64,000 bases of DNA from Paenibacillus harenae DSM 16969. GTDB lineage: Bacteria; Bacillota; Bacilli; Paenibacillales; Paenibacillaceae. This document shows positions 50,267 to 58,860 of the stretch, piece after piece. Position 1 is the stretch's first letter. Each line of letters begins with the position of its first letter. The notes under the pieces are model-generated. The model was not told the DNA's origin. It searched no databases and saw nothing but the letters and a program-made list of their open reading frames with translations. The DNA is taken from the NCBI RefSeq assembly GCF_000422465.1, contig NZ_KE383843.1, forward strand, positions 856,271 through 920,270, written 5' to 3'. The position numbers were made by a program, and so were the translations under genes.

Positions 50267-52003
50267 CTATTTGCTTGCTGTCAGCATGTTCATGATGACG
50301 GTCACGGCTTCCGCCCGGGTTGCCGTATCCTTAGGCGCGAATTTGTTATCCGGACGCCCTTGGATAATGCCCTTGTCGCTGACTGCTTTCACCGCATCTT
50401 TCGCCCATGCCGGAATTTCCATGTCATCCGCGAAGCTTGTTGCCGCTCCGCCGCTCAGCGTCAAATCCAGCGCTTTCGCTATCAACGATACCATCTCAAT
50501 CCGCGAAATGCTCGCGCCTGGACGGAACGTGCCGTCCGGATACCCGCTTATAACCCCCGCCTTAACCGCTCCGGCTATTGCTTCCTTCGCCCAGGCGCCT
50601 ACTAAGGCTCGATCCGTGAAGATTAGACCGCCGCCGCTGCCTTCCGATTTCAGCGCATTCATCAGCATGACGGAAAATTCTGCGCGCGTAACGGTATTTT
50701 CCGGTTTAAAGGTACCGTCGGCATAACCTTTAACGATTCCGGCAGCCACCGCTTCTTGAATGGAAGCCTCCGCCCAGTGCTTCTCAATATCGCTTAACCG
50801 TATTCCGTTCTCCGTCTCTTCTACGGCAATATCCTGCGTGCCGATGGTCGCGAACCAGCTTTGAACGGTATTGAAATCGTCTGTAAAAGCCAGCGAAAGC
50901 ATCAGCATGAGGCGGGCGTGCTGAGGATTCAGGTTGTCGCCGGCAATAATGCCGCTGCCTCCGCCGGAGACCGATCCCGATCCCGTCCGCGTCGTCGACA
51001 CGAAGATGACGTCCTGCTTAATCGCTTCCGTACGGGCGGCGCTCATCTTGGAGGAGATGCCTCCGGCGCCGGTCCCGGCCGTCACAATCCCTTTGGCGCC
51101 GTCCTCGACTAACGCTCGGATTGCTCCTCCGCCTGCTTCCTGATAATTATATACGATTTCGACCATCGGAAGCTCTTCCTTCGATATCGTTCTCAGATCG
51201 AACGGCGTCGCCCAATCTGCCTGTCCAGCCTTAAGCGCCCGCGCGTTCAACCGGTATATGCGCACGGCCGGATCGTCAACGTACCCTAACGCTCCGAACA
51301 TCGGCGTCTCGAACGTATCTGCGCGATGGGCATTCGACTTCGTCGCCTCGCGGGCCGCGTGAATGACATCATTCAGCATAAGGACGGTGCCGAACCATTT
51401 GGTCTTGTTGCTGCTCGCTACCTTGATTGCCTGGTAGAGGTTAGCCGGTGCGTCCGTCCCGATAACATCCCAAGGCCTCATCGCGCCCGTGACAACGACC
51501 GGCTTCTCGCTGCGTACGGTCAGGTCGAGGAAATAAGCAATTTCCTCCATCGTATCCGTGCCCGTCGTTACGACGGCGCTGTCGTAAATTTCAAGGGCGG
51601 CATCCACGGCAAGCGACAGATCGTACAGCTCCTTCATCGTATACCCGCCTGAACCCTTGTTGCCGAATTGGAACGTCGATACGTCCGCCGTCTTATGCGT
51701 CGGCAGCTGCGCAACCATATCCGCCATTGTATAGGTACCTGCGGCATAGTTTTGAAAGTTCGTTTTATCCCCATCCCTTGCGGCGCCCGCTATCGTACCG
51801 CCTGTCGCGACGACAATCACGTTTGGCAGTTGAGAAGCCTGATGGGCATCCGACAGCGGCGGTATATTGAACGTCGGCAGCGGCGGCGCCTCCTCGGCAC
51901 GGACAGAACCGGCATACCCGGACAAGAGCGTGCCAAAGAGAGCTAATGTAAGGAGCGGAACAAGCAGCTTCCGCATCCCCTTATGATTCCATCGTATAGT
52001 CAT
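50267..52003 (-). CDS. Secreted L-asparaginase with three SLH domains
   Basis: A 578-residue exported type II asparaginase. It has a signal peptide (ending near residue 36, VRAEEAPP). The asparaginase domain has both Thr motifs (VVATGGTIAGAARDGD; VVTTGTDTMEEIAYFLDLTV) and the GAMRPWDVIGTD segment. Three S-layer homology repeats follow (about 395-575: GYADGTFKPENTVTRAEF; GYPDGTFRPGASISRIEM; GRPDNKFAPKDTATRAEA). The enzyme should be held on the cell wall, releasing ammonia from asparagine outside the cell. It follows the SLH-free copy by 19 bases and probably shares its promoter. Confidence 0.95.
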   Translation of the reverse strand: MTIRWNHKGMRKLLVPLLTLALFGTLLSGYAGSVRAEEAPPLPTFNIPPLSDAHQASQLPNVIVVATGGTIAGAARDGDKTNFQNYAAGTYTMADMVAQLPTHKTADVSTFQFGNKGSGGYTMKELYDLSLAVDAALEIYDSAVVTTGTDTMEEIAYFLDLTVRSEKPVVVTGAMRPWDVIGTDAPANLYQAIKVASSNKTKWFGTVLMLNDVIHAAREATKSNAHRADTFETPMFGALGYVDDPAVRIYRLNARALKAGQADWATPFDLRTISKEELPMVEIVYNYQEAGGGAIRALVEDGAKGIVTAGTGAGGISSKMSAARTEAIKQDVIFVSTTRTGSGSVSGGGSGIIAGDNLNPQHARLMLMLSLAFTDDFNTVQSWFATIGTQDIAVEETENGIRLSDIEKHWAEASIQEAVAAGIVKGYADGTFKPENTVTRAEFSVMLMNALKSEGSGGGLIFTDRALVGAWAKEAIAGAVKAGVISGYPDGTFRPGASISRIEMVSLIAKALDLTLSGGAATSFADDMEIPAWAKDAVKAVSDKGIIQGRPDNKFAPKDTATRAEAVTVIMNMLTASK

Positions 52004-52022
52004 AACGCTTACCTCCCCTTCC

Positions 52023-53342
52023 TTATGGCGTCACGACAACTTTTTTAGTCTCCGGTTCTGTCTCGGTCGGCACGGTTTCTTCCGTTTCAACCGGAAGCTC
52101 CGATTCATCAACGGAGGCGGAAAATACAGTCTCCGCATCGACAGAGATCTCGACGTCCTGCGTGCCGAAGGTCGTAAACCAGTCACGGATGGTATTCACG
52201 TCATTCGTGAAGGCAAGCGACAGAAGAAGCATCATGCGGGCATGCGCCGCATTCAGGTTATCTCCGCCAATGGTATTGCCGCTTCCGCCGTCATAGATGG
52301 AGCCGGAGCCCGTTCTCGTTGTCGAAACGAATACGACGCCATGGTTGTCGATGGCATCCTTGCGCGCAGCGCTCATTTTGGAGGAAATGCCGCCTGCGCC
52401 CGTGCCCGCCGTGACGATCCCTTTCGCACCGTCTTCGACAAAGCCGCGTATCGCCCCGCCGCCCGCTTCTTGATAATTGTAGGCAATTTCTACGATCGGG
52501 AGGCTATCCTTCGATATTGTCTTCAGATCGAACGGAGAATTCCACGCCGGAGTACCCGCTTTCGCCGCTCTTGCAGGCGCGCGATAGATACGCACGGCCG
52601 GATCATCAACATAACCAAGCGCGCCGAACATCGGGGCGTCAAACGTATCCAGCCTGTGGGAGTTGGTCTTCGTTACTTCGCGCGCCGCAAAGATAACGTC
52701 ATTAAGCATAACGACCGTACCGAACCATTTGGTCTTATTGCTGCCAGCTACTTTAATCGCCTGGTACAGATTGGCCGGACCGTCCGTACCGATTACATCC
52801 CATGGCCTCATCGCGCCGGTCACGACAACCGGCTTCTCGCTGCGCACGGTCAGATCTAGGAAATAAGCAATCTCCTCCATCGTATCCGTGCCCGTCGTTA
52901 CGACAGCTCCGTCATAGATTTTAAGCGCCGCATCGACGGCAAGGGAAAGATCGTACAACTCTTTGATCGTATATCCGCCGGACCCTTTGTTACCGAACTG
53001 ATAGGCGGACACGTCGGCTGTTTTATGCGTAGGGAGCTGCGCTACCAAATCCGCCATTGCATACGTGCCTGCCGCATAGCTTTGAAAATTCGTCTTGTCG
53101 CCGTTTCTGGCGGCGCCCGCAAGCGTTCCTCCTGTGGCGACTACAATCACGTTAGGAAGGGATGATGTCTGATGTGAGCCGGAGATTGCCGGAATGTCGA
53201 AGGTCGGGAGCGGAACGGCTTCCGCCGCGCCTACAAGGCTCCTTGAGGTCAGCACCGCGATTATCGCCGAAACCAATGATACAGCTAAAAGCGGATTAAG
53301 GATTCTTTTAGTTAACACACTTCTAACAATACTTGTCATCAT
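52023..53342 (-). CDS. Secreted L-asparaginase (tandem copy without SLH)
   Basis: The 439-residue protein is a close paralogue of the downstream gene over signal peptide and catalytic domain (VVATGGTLAGAARNGDKTNF; VVTTGTDTMEEIAYFLDLTV). In place of the SLH repeats it ends with about 30 acidic Glu/Thr/Pro/Val residues (ELPVETEETVPTETEPETKK). It would be released, whereas its twin is anchored. The start follows GAGGGAG; ATG 53342 or the adjacent ATG 53339. A promoter overlapped by a GlnR/TnrA-type operator lies 43-71 bases upstream. Confidence 0.95.
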   Translation of the reverse strand: MMTSIVRSVLTKRILNPLLAVSLVSAIIAVLTSRSLVGAAEAVPLPTFDIPAISGSHQTSSLPNVIVVATGGTLAGAARNGDKTNFQSYAAGTYAMADLVAQLPTHKTADVSAYQFGNKGSGGYTIKELYDLSLAVDAALKIYDGAVVTTGTDTMEEIAYFLDLTVRSEKPVVVTGAMRPWDVIGTDGPANLYQAIKVAGSNKTKWFGTVVMLNDVIFAAREVTKTNSHRLDTFDAPMFGALGYVDDPAVRIYRAPARAAKAGTPAWNSPFDLKTISKDSLPIVEIAYNYQEAGGGAIRGFVEDGAKGIVTAGTGAGGISSKMSAARKDAIDNHGVVFVSTTRTGSGSIYDGGSGNTIGGDNLNAAHARMMLLLSLAFTNDVNTIRDWFTTFGTQDVEISVDAETVFSASVDESELPVETEETVPTETEPETKKVVVTP

Positions 53343-53384
53343 TACATCTCCCTCTTTCTATGTATTTACCTATCATACGAATCT

Positions 53385-53413
53385 ATTATATTTCGTGTTA
53401 GATATATTAACAA
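53385..53413 (-). promoter_or_regulatory. Promoter of the tandem asparaginases
   Basis: Minus strand TTGTTA (53408-53413), 17-base spacer, TATAAT (53385-53390). The -35 and spacer are covered by the nitrogen-type operator at 53396-53412, which would make that operator repressive. Confidence 0.65.
53396..53412. promoter_or_regulatory. GlnR/TnrA-type operator overlapping the asparaginase promoter
   Basis: TGTTAGATATATTAACA has the full TGTNA-N7-TNACA frame and 15 of 17 consensus positions. It differs from the oxidase operator mainly in its centre. The preceding bases TATTTCG are the same as before the second asparaginase-upstream site. Confidence 0.7.
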
Positions 53414-53507
53414 ACTCAATAATCATTAAAATAGCGTTTACACCTTATTTTATCTTCGATTAGCTCGATTTTATATGAAGTATCTTACTTACTTAAAGTG
53501 TATTTCG

Positions 53508-53524
53508 TGTCATACTATATAACA
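53508..53524. promoter_or_regulatory. Second GlnR/TnrA-type operator upstream of the asparaginases
   Basis: TGTCATACTATATAACA matches the consensus at 16 of 17 positions. It is 112 bp (centre to centre) from the promoter-overlapping site. It lies about 130 bases before the divergent yiaAB-like gene, so it could also act on that gene. Confidence 0.6.
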
Positions 53525-53653
53525 TATATATAACGTAAACAATTATAAATTCATTCTGGTACTTGGTACTATAAGAAGTTGGTACTTTTAGGTTTTTCGA
53601 TATGCTGTTAACTTTAGGACATCAACAACAACTCAGTTCGGGAGGACACTCAA

Positions 53654-54154
53654 ATGGAAAAAATAGAAATGATGCACGTTCGCAAGCCTGCTAACTTTTA
53701 CCGCCGCCGCAATACGCCAACCTACACCTTTATGGCTTGGGCGGCGTTCCTGATCGCCTGCGGCTTCGAATTCATAGGCATTTATACCCTCAAGCAGCCG
53801 ATGTCGGTACAGGGGTATTACGCGGTAACCGGCATTCTCTTAATCATTACTTCGTTTCTTCTTCAGAAGGTATCACGTGACAACGACGAGGACAAATTTC
53901 TCAAGGAGTCCCATCCCGGCTACAGAAGCCGCAATACCTCCGCTTTTACCTTTATGGCTTGGGCCGGATTCGTCATCGCCGTGTTTGCGCAATATATCGG
54001 GATTTACACGCTCGAAGAGCCGCTCTATGTGAAGGGGTATTACGCGATTGCCGGCGCTTTCCTTATCGTGGCTTGCTTAGTTCTCCAGAAAACGATACGG
54101 GACAACGAAGAGGACCGCGTGCATCTGAATACCGCCGAGGAGTTCGAGGGTTAG
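53654..54154 (+). CDS. YiaA/YiaB-type membrane protein with duplicated domain
   Basis: The 166-residue protein has two copies of the YiaAB two-helix domain (TYTFMAWAAFLIACGFEFIG and AFTFMAWAGFVIAVFAQYIG, each followed by a Y-T-L...GYY...G helix). So there are four membrane helices arising from an internal duplication. Function unknown. The upstream gap of 311 bases holds the two nitrogen-type operators and three GGTACT repeats (53557-53586). The ribosome site is GGGAGGACACTCAA. Confidence 0.88.
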   Translation: MEKIEMMHVRKPANFYRRRNTPTYTFMAWAAFLIACGFEFIGIYTLKQPMSVQGYYAVTGILLIITSFLLQKVSRDNDEDKFLKESHPGYRSRNTSAFTFMAWAGFVIAVFAQYIGIYTLEEPLYVKGYYAIAGAFLIVACLVLQKTIRDNEEDRVHLNTAEEFEG

Positions 54155-54239
54155 GATACGGCTATTGCTGATTCGGCTATCGTTCGGGAGTGGGATAGGA
54201 TGAGCGATCGCCACATCAATAGCGTGTTCGCCCTTTGTT

Positions 54240-54268
54240 ACTTTCAAGTTACTATATGACTTCAAAGT
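54240..54268 (+). promoter_or_regulatory. Inverted repeat, candidate HxlR-type operator
   Basis: ACTTTCAAGT (54240-54249) and ACTTCAAAGT (54259-54268) form an inverted repeat with a nine-base spacer, followed at once by GTACTTTC. It lies about 70 bases before the reductase gene. HxlR-type regulators bind such GTACTT/AAGTAC-rich palindromes, and an HxlR gene is downstream, but binding is inferred. Confidence 0.5.
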
Positions 54269-54337
54269 GCGTACTTTCCCTTTGACGGCGACGATGGGAC
54301 AATGATCGTACATCGAATAGGAGAAGGAGAGATTCAT

Positions 54338-55402
54338 ATGAATGACAACGCATCTCGCAAAACCGCTCTTGTCGTCGGAGCTAACGGCGTCATCGGAAGA
54401 AACCTGATCGACCATCTTGTCACGCTGCCCGAATGGGATATTATCGGCGTATCGCGCCGCGGCGGACAATCTTCCGGCCGGGTCCGGTATTTGTCCGTCG
54501 ACCTGCTTGATCCGGCGGACAGCTTTGACAAGCTAAGCGGCCTTAAGGAAGTGACGCATATTTTCTATGCCGCATACCAAGACCGGCCGACATGGGCGGA
54601 GCTAGTCGCTCCGAACCTCGCCATGCTCGTTAACGCGGTAGAAGCAATCGAACCTGCCGCTCCCGGCCTTCGGCATATCAGTCTCATGCAGGGCTACAAA
54701 GTGTATGGCGCGCATCTTGGACCGTTCAAGACACCTGCCCGCGAGACCGATGCCCATCATATGCCGCCGGAGTTCAACGTCGACCAGCAAAACTTTCTTG
54801 AGAAGCGCCAGAAGGGCAAAGACTGGACTTGGTCGGCGCTCCGTCCTTCCGTCGTATGCGGATTCGCCCTCGGCAATCCTATGAATCTCGCGATCGTCAT
54901 CGCCGTTTATGCCTCCATGTCGAAGGAGCTTGGGCTGCCTCTCCGTTTTCCTGGCAAACCCGGCGCTTACCATAGCTTGCTCGAGATGACCGATGCCGGG
55001 CTTCTTGCGAAAGCAACGGTCTGGGCGGCGACAGATGAGCGCTGCGCCAATCAGGCTTTCAATATTACGAACGGCGATCTGTTCCGGTGGAACGAGCTTT
55101 GGCCAAAAATTGCCGCATACTTCGAACTTGAAACAGCGCCTCCGCTGCAGCTGTCGCTCGATACGGTCATGGCGGACAAGGAGGGATTATGGAATGCCAT
55201 GGTCGACAAGCATCGCCTGGCAAACAACAGCTACAAGGACGTTTCCTCATGGCGGTTCGGGGACTTCGTCTTCTCCTGGGATTACGATTTTTTTGCCGAC
55301 GGCACGAAGGCGCGCCGGTTCGGCTTCCACGAATTCGTCGATACGGAATCGATGTTCCTTGATATCTTCGAGGATCTCCGAAAACGCAGGGTGATTCCGT
55401 AA
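54338..55402 (+). CDS. PRISE-type NAD(P)H-dependent reductase (SDR family)
   Basis: The 354-residue extended short-chain dehydrogenase resembles progesterone 5-beta-reductase/iridoid synthase-like (PRISE) enzymes: Rossmann motif ALVVGANGVIGRNLIDHL, then GVSRRGG, MQGYKVYGAHLG (active-site Tyr/Lys), and FNITNGDLFRWNELWPKIA. Such enzymes reduce activated C=C bonds of enones. The true substrate is unknown. The ATG at 54338 follows AAGGAGAGATTCAT; an open start at 54302 lacks a ribosome site. It is convergent with an HxlR regulator that probably senses the same electrophiles. Confidence 0.88.
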   Translation: MNDNASRKTALVVGANGVIGRNLIDHLVTLPEWDIIGVSRRGGQSSGRVRYLSVDLLDPADSFDKLSGLKEVTHIFYAAYQDRPTWAELVAPNLAMLVNAVEAIEPAAPGLRHISLMQGYKVYGAHLGPFKTPARETDAHHMPPEFNVDQQNFLEKRQKGKDWTWSALRPSVVCGFALGNPMNLAIVIAVYASMSKELGLPLRFPGKPGAYHSLLEMTDAGLLAKATVWAATDERCANQAFNITNGDLFRWNELWPKIAAYFELETAPPLQLSLDTVMADKEGLWNAMVDKHRLANNSYKDVSSWRFGDFVFSWDYDFFADGTKARRFGFHEFVDTESMFLDIFEDLRKRRVIP

Positions 55403-55412
55403 TAATGACAAA

Positions 55413-55458
55413 ACGGGGCTGTCCCAAGGTCTTTGAAAACCTTTTGGGACAGCCCCGT
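55413..55458. terminator. Bidirectional terminator between the reductase and hxlR-type gene
   Basis: Perfect 15-bp stem ACGGGGCTGTCCCAA / TTGGGACAGCCCCGT with a 16-base centre. It abuts the stop codon of the HxlR gene. Confidence 0.85.
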
Positions 55459-55829
55459 CATTCATCCGCTGGCGCCGTTTCGGAGAGAACAACGGCTTTA
55501 TCGCCATATACCCTCTCAATGTGACGATCTCCCCATCTGCATAACAGATGGAGGATCTCCTTCAGGCTCCAGCCGTACTCCGTCAGCTCATACTCGACTT
55601 TCGGCGGCACCAGATTGTACGAAATCCGTTTAATGACTTCGTCCTCCTCCAGCTCGCGAAGCTGCTGCGTCAGCACTTTTTGCGTAATCGCGGGCATCAG
55701 CCGCGCCAATTCGCCGTTTCGTTTTTTGCCGAACGTGAGATGGAACAAGATGACCGGCTTCCACTTGCCCCCGATCACTTCCAGCGTCGCTTCCACTGCG
55801 GTATTATACGTTTTCACCGGTTCCGACAT
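55458..55829 (-). CDS. HxlR-family transcriptional regulator
   Basis: The 123-residue winged-helix protein shows the HxlR pattern VIGGKWKPVILFHLTFGKKR, ITQKVLTQQLRELEEDEVIK and VEYELTEYGWSL. Family members respond to aldehydes, quinones or other electrophiles, often through a Cys; here a Cys is present in LLCRWGD near the C terminus. It is probably the regulator of the convergent reductase. The start follows GGAGGCGTCAAGAAACG. Confidence 0.92.
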   Translation of the reverse strand: MSEPVKTYNTAVEATLEVIGGKWKPVILFHLTFGKKRNGELARLMPAITQKVLTQQLRELEEDEVIKRISYNLVPPKVEYELTEYGWSLKEILHLLCRWGDRHIERVYGDKAVVLSETAPADE

Positions 55830-56121
55830 CGTTTCTTGACGCCTCCCTGCCTGTAATCGGCATCAATCCGTTTAGTAAAGTAATGCTATAACAATATGGC
55901 TGGAATGACAAGACCGGCAGAACAAAGCCGCTTCCCGGCAGCCCTTGGATGGTTGAGATAAGGCAAACGAAACATTTTGAAAGGAAATGATTTTATACCC
56001 TCTGAATGAGGGAGTTAATTTCAAACGTTGAACCTAAACACCGGAAGTCGAAGGTACTACAATTTATCTGCACTCGATGTAACCGTCAAGGGGGACACCG
56101 ATCAGATTATGCTTTCTGCAA

Positions 56122-56922
56122 TTACATAAGCAGCAAATAAAACAACGCCGCGAGCGCAAAGCGGTAAAAAGCGAACCACTCCAGCTTCAGCCGCTTGATC
56201 AGATTCAGAAACGTGACGACCGCGATCATCGCTACAATAAAGGCCGCAATAAAGCCGATCAGGAACAGAACAAGGTCATCAGACGTTAAATGTTGACGGC
56301 TGTCGTACATATCCAGAACCGTTGCGCCGAGCATGACCGGTACGGAGATCAGGAAGGTGAAATCCGCCGCGGCCTTCTGGCTGGTGCCGAGCAGCAGACC
56401 GCCCGATATCGTCGAACCCGATCTCGAGAAGCCCGGCCACAGCGCAAAGCATTGGAATAACCCGATGCCGAGCGCCTGTTTGTAGGTAATGTCGTCCGTG
56501 TTCTCGGCCGTCACCTTCCGCCTGGCCCGCGCGGCGACGATCATAAGAATACCGCCGATAATTAAGCCGATTAACACGGGGGCCGGTCCGAATAAATGAT
56601 GCTTGATCACATCCTTGAGCAGCAGGTATACGATCAGGGCGGGAATCATCGCCAGAAGCATATGAATCGCATTCAGTTTGTTTGGATTGGAGAAGCTGAA
56701 GGTCAGCAGATCCTTAAGCAGGCTCACATATCTCCGCCGGTACAGGATGAACACCGCCATGACGGCTCCGAGCTGAATGACGATCTTAAACGTGGCCGCC
56801 GACTCTCCCTCAAAGCCGAGCAGATGGCCGGCTAAGATCAAATGACCCGTAGACGATACCGGAAGAAATTCCGTCAAGCCTTCGACGACGCCTAACAGGA
56901 TGGCAATGATGAAATCATGCAT
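56122..56922 (-). CDS. uppP: Undecaprenyl-diphosphatase (UppP/BacA)
   Basis: The 266-residue polytopic membrane phosphatase recycles the cell-wall lipid carrier. Motifs EGLTEFLPVSSTGHLIL and PGFSRSGSTISGGLLLG are both present. Over-expression gives bacitracin resistance in many bacteria, which fits its position beside a Bce-type transporter gene. It is 15 bases downstream of that permease gene and may be in the same operon. Confidence 0.96.
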   Translation of the reverse strand: MHDFIIAILLGVVEGLTEFLPVSSTGHLILAGHLLGFEGESAATFKIVIQLGAVMAVFILYRRRYVSLLKDLLTFSFSNPNKLNAIHMLLAMIPALIVYLLLKDVIKHHLFGPAPVLIGLIIGGILMIVAARARRKVTAENTDDITYKQALGIGLFQCFALWPGFSRSGSTISGGLLLGTSQKAAADFTFLISVPVMLGATVLDMYDSRQHLTSDDLVLFLIGFIAAFIVAMIAVVTFLNLIKRLKLEWFAFYRFALAALFYLLLM

Positions 56923-56937
56923 GAAGGAACCGCCTTT

Positions 56938-58860
56938 CTACGAAAGCTTGAGCTGCATATGCCGCAAATACCGCCAACGAATCATGAAGAAATAAGTCAG
57001 CTGAATGAGGAAGAAGCTGATATAGATGCCGATGGCGTTGCCCAGCATAGGGAATTGGACGAGCAGCTTGATGTTAATGAAGGCGACTCCGCTGTGAATC
57101 ATAGCCACCGCGAACGGCAGGAAGAACATAAGCACGAGCTGCCGGGACACGAGCTTGTTCAGCTCCCTGCCGCTTAGACCGAGCTTGCTGATCATTTGGT
57201 ACTGCTTCTCGTCCCGTTCCAAATCCGCATATAACCGGAAGTAGATAAAGCTTGCCGCGAACGTAAAGAATACGACTCCTACCAGCACGCTGATGATGAG
57301 CAGCATACCGTTTAGCTGCTTATCCGCATGCCAATCCAATACGAGCGCGCTGAAATAATACGCCCCGTCCTCCGGCATCAAAATGGCAGATTCCAGTTCG
57401 CGCGCGATGCTCATCGTCTTCTCCCATTCGGTTACGACGAAATAATAATTCGTCGGCTCTTCCCACCCTTCCGTCTCGCGAACCGCCAGCGAATCGAACA
57501 ATTCGTCCGTAACGACGAGCGTGTCGCTGTACTGGAGCAAAATAAAAAAGGTCGATCTCTTCTTCACCTTAAGCTCTTCCGCTCCGCCGTTCGCGGTCTC
57601 CGGCCCGATCGAAACGACCGGTTCGAACGCAATTAGCTTATTCGCCCGCGAGGAAACGCCGGAGGCAATAATCGCCTCTCCTGGCCCGCTTAAGGTTTCC
57701 TGTTCATACCCTAATGCGGCGGCCAGCCGGTTGAACTCCGAGAGCTTGACGATCGCCATCCCGTTGTCCGTGTATTTAAAGGAATTCGAAGCGCGTTCGT
57801 AAGTAAATCCCCCTTCGGCCAGCCGGCTTTCGATTTCTTGCAGATGCTTCTGTTCGTCCGGATTGGAGGGCTGCGAAGTATACGTGAAAGCATACGGATT
57901 TTTTTTCTCCGACAGGTTCGGATCCCCCACTGCGAGACAGGAGCCGATACCGCAGAAGGCGACGGCGGTAACGGTCGCAACCATGAAGAACATATTCGCG
58001 TTGTCCCTCATCCGGTAAGCCAGATCTGACAGCGTCAGCAGGTTGATTTTACGGAAAAACAGACGTTCCCTCTTCTTAAACGCCCGAATCGCATATACAC
58101 TGAGCTGCGTGAACAGGAAATAGGTGCCGAGCACGACGCAGCCAATTGCTGCCGAAAGGAGAATAATGGAAAACGCCTTCCCCAGCACAAAATAAAACAC
58201 CATGCCGTAACCGGACAGCAGCAGCACCACGGCAAGAAGCGAAAGCCAGAGCGACGCCTTCGGCTCCTCCCTCGGCTTCTCGTCCGATTTAATCAAATCG
58301 AGCGGCTGATGGCGCCTCCCGATCCGGGAGGTGAGCAGCGAAATGACGAGAAACAAGAGAAAAAAAGCGCCTGCCGTCGTCCATACCGCCTGGAACGGAA
58401 CGTAGAAGTCCAGCCCCTCCTCCAGCATCAGCAATCGCTCGCTAATAAGCAGGAACAGCTTCGTGAACAGAATCCCGGTGCCGATCCCGGCCAGGATCGA
58501 GACGAGCCCGATGATCATATTTTCCACGAATACGAGCCTGTTGCGCTGCTTATCGGACATGCCCAGCATCATAAGGATGCCGAATTCCCGTTTGCGCACC
58601 TTCAGGAAGGCGCTCGCCGAATACAGCAGGAACAAAAACGAAAATATAAAAATGAAATACTGCGAAATTTTCAGCCCCATCGTGCCAAGGATGGAAGCCG
58701 TATCGCTGCTGGCGGCAAGCTGCCCCTGCAGGGAAGGATGGTACAGAAGCACTGCGTAGATGAAAAAAATCATAACCGCGAACGCGCTGCTCATGAAATG
58801 AGCGGCATACGTTCTTTTCTTGCGAAGCACGTTATTAAACGCGAACTGTCGGAAATTCAT
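56938..58860 (-). CDS. BceB-like ABC transporter permease
   Basis: The 640-residue protein has ten predicted helices, two FtsX-like regions and one large extracellular domain (about 300-520) between helices 7 and 8, the BceB layout. Such permeases remove bacitracin or other cell-wall peptide antibiotics from their lipid targets and signal to the partner kinase. The ATG at 58860 follows GGAGGGAACGAGA. It overlaps the ATPase gene by 26 bases. Confidence 0.93.
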   Translation of the reverse strand: MNFRQFAFNNVLRKKRTYAAHFMSSAFAVMIFFIYAVLLYHPSLQGQLAASSDTASILGTMGLKISQYFIFIFSFLFLLYSASAFLKVRKREFGILMMLGMSDKQRNRLVFVENMIIGLVSILAGIGTGILFTKLFLLISERLLMLEEGLDFYVPFQAVWTTAGAFFLLFLVISLLTSRIGRRHQPLDLIKSDEKPREEPKASLWLSLLAVVLLLSGYGMVFYFVLGKAFSIILLSAAIGCVVLGTYFLFTQLSVYAIRAFKKRERLFFRKINLLTLSDLAYRMRDNANMFFMVATVTAVAFCGIGSCLAVGDPNLSEKKNPYAFTYTSQPSNPDEQKHLQEIESRLAEGGFTYERASNSFKYTDNGMAIVKLSEFNRLAAALGYEQETLSGPGEAIIASGVSSRANKLIAFEPVVSIGPETANGGAEELKVKKRSTFFILLQYSDTLVVTDELFDSLAVRETEGWEEPTNYYFVVTEWEKTMSIARELESAILMPEDGAYYFSALVLDWHADKQLNGMLLIISVLVGVVFFTFAASFIYFRLYADLERDEKQYQMISKLGLSGRELNKLVSRQLVLMFFLPFAVAMIHSGVAFINIKLLVQFPMLGNAIGIYISFFLIQLTYFFMIRWRYLRHMQLKLS

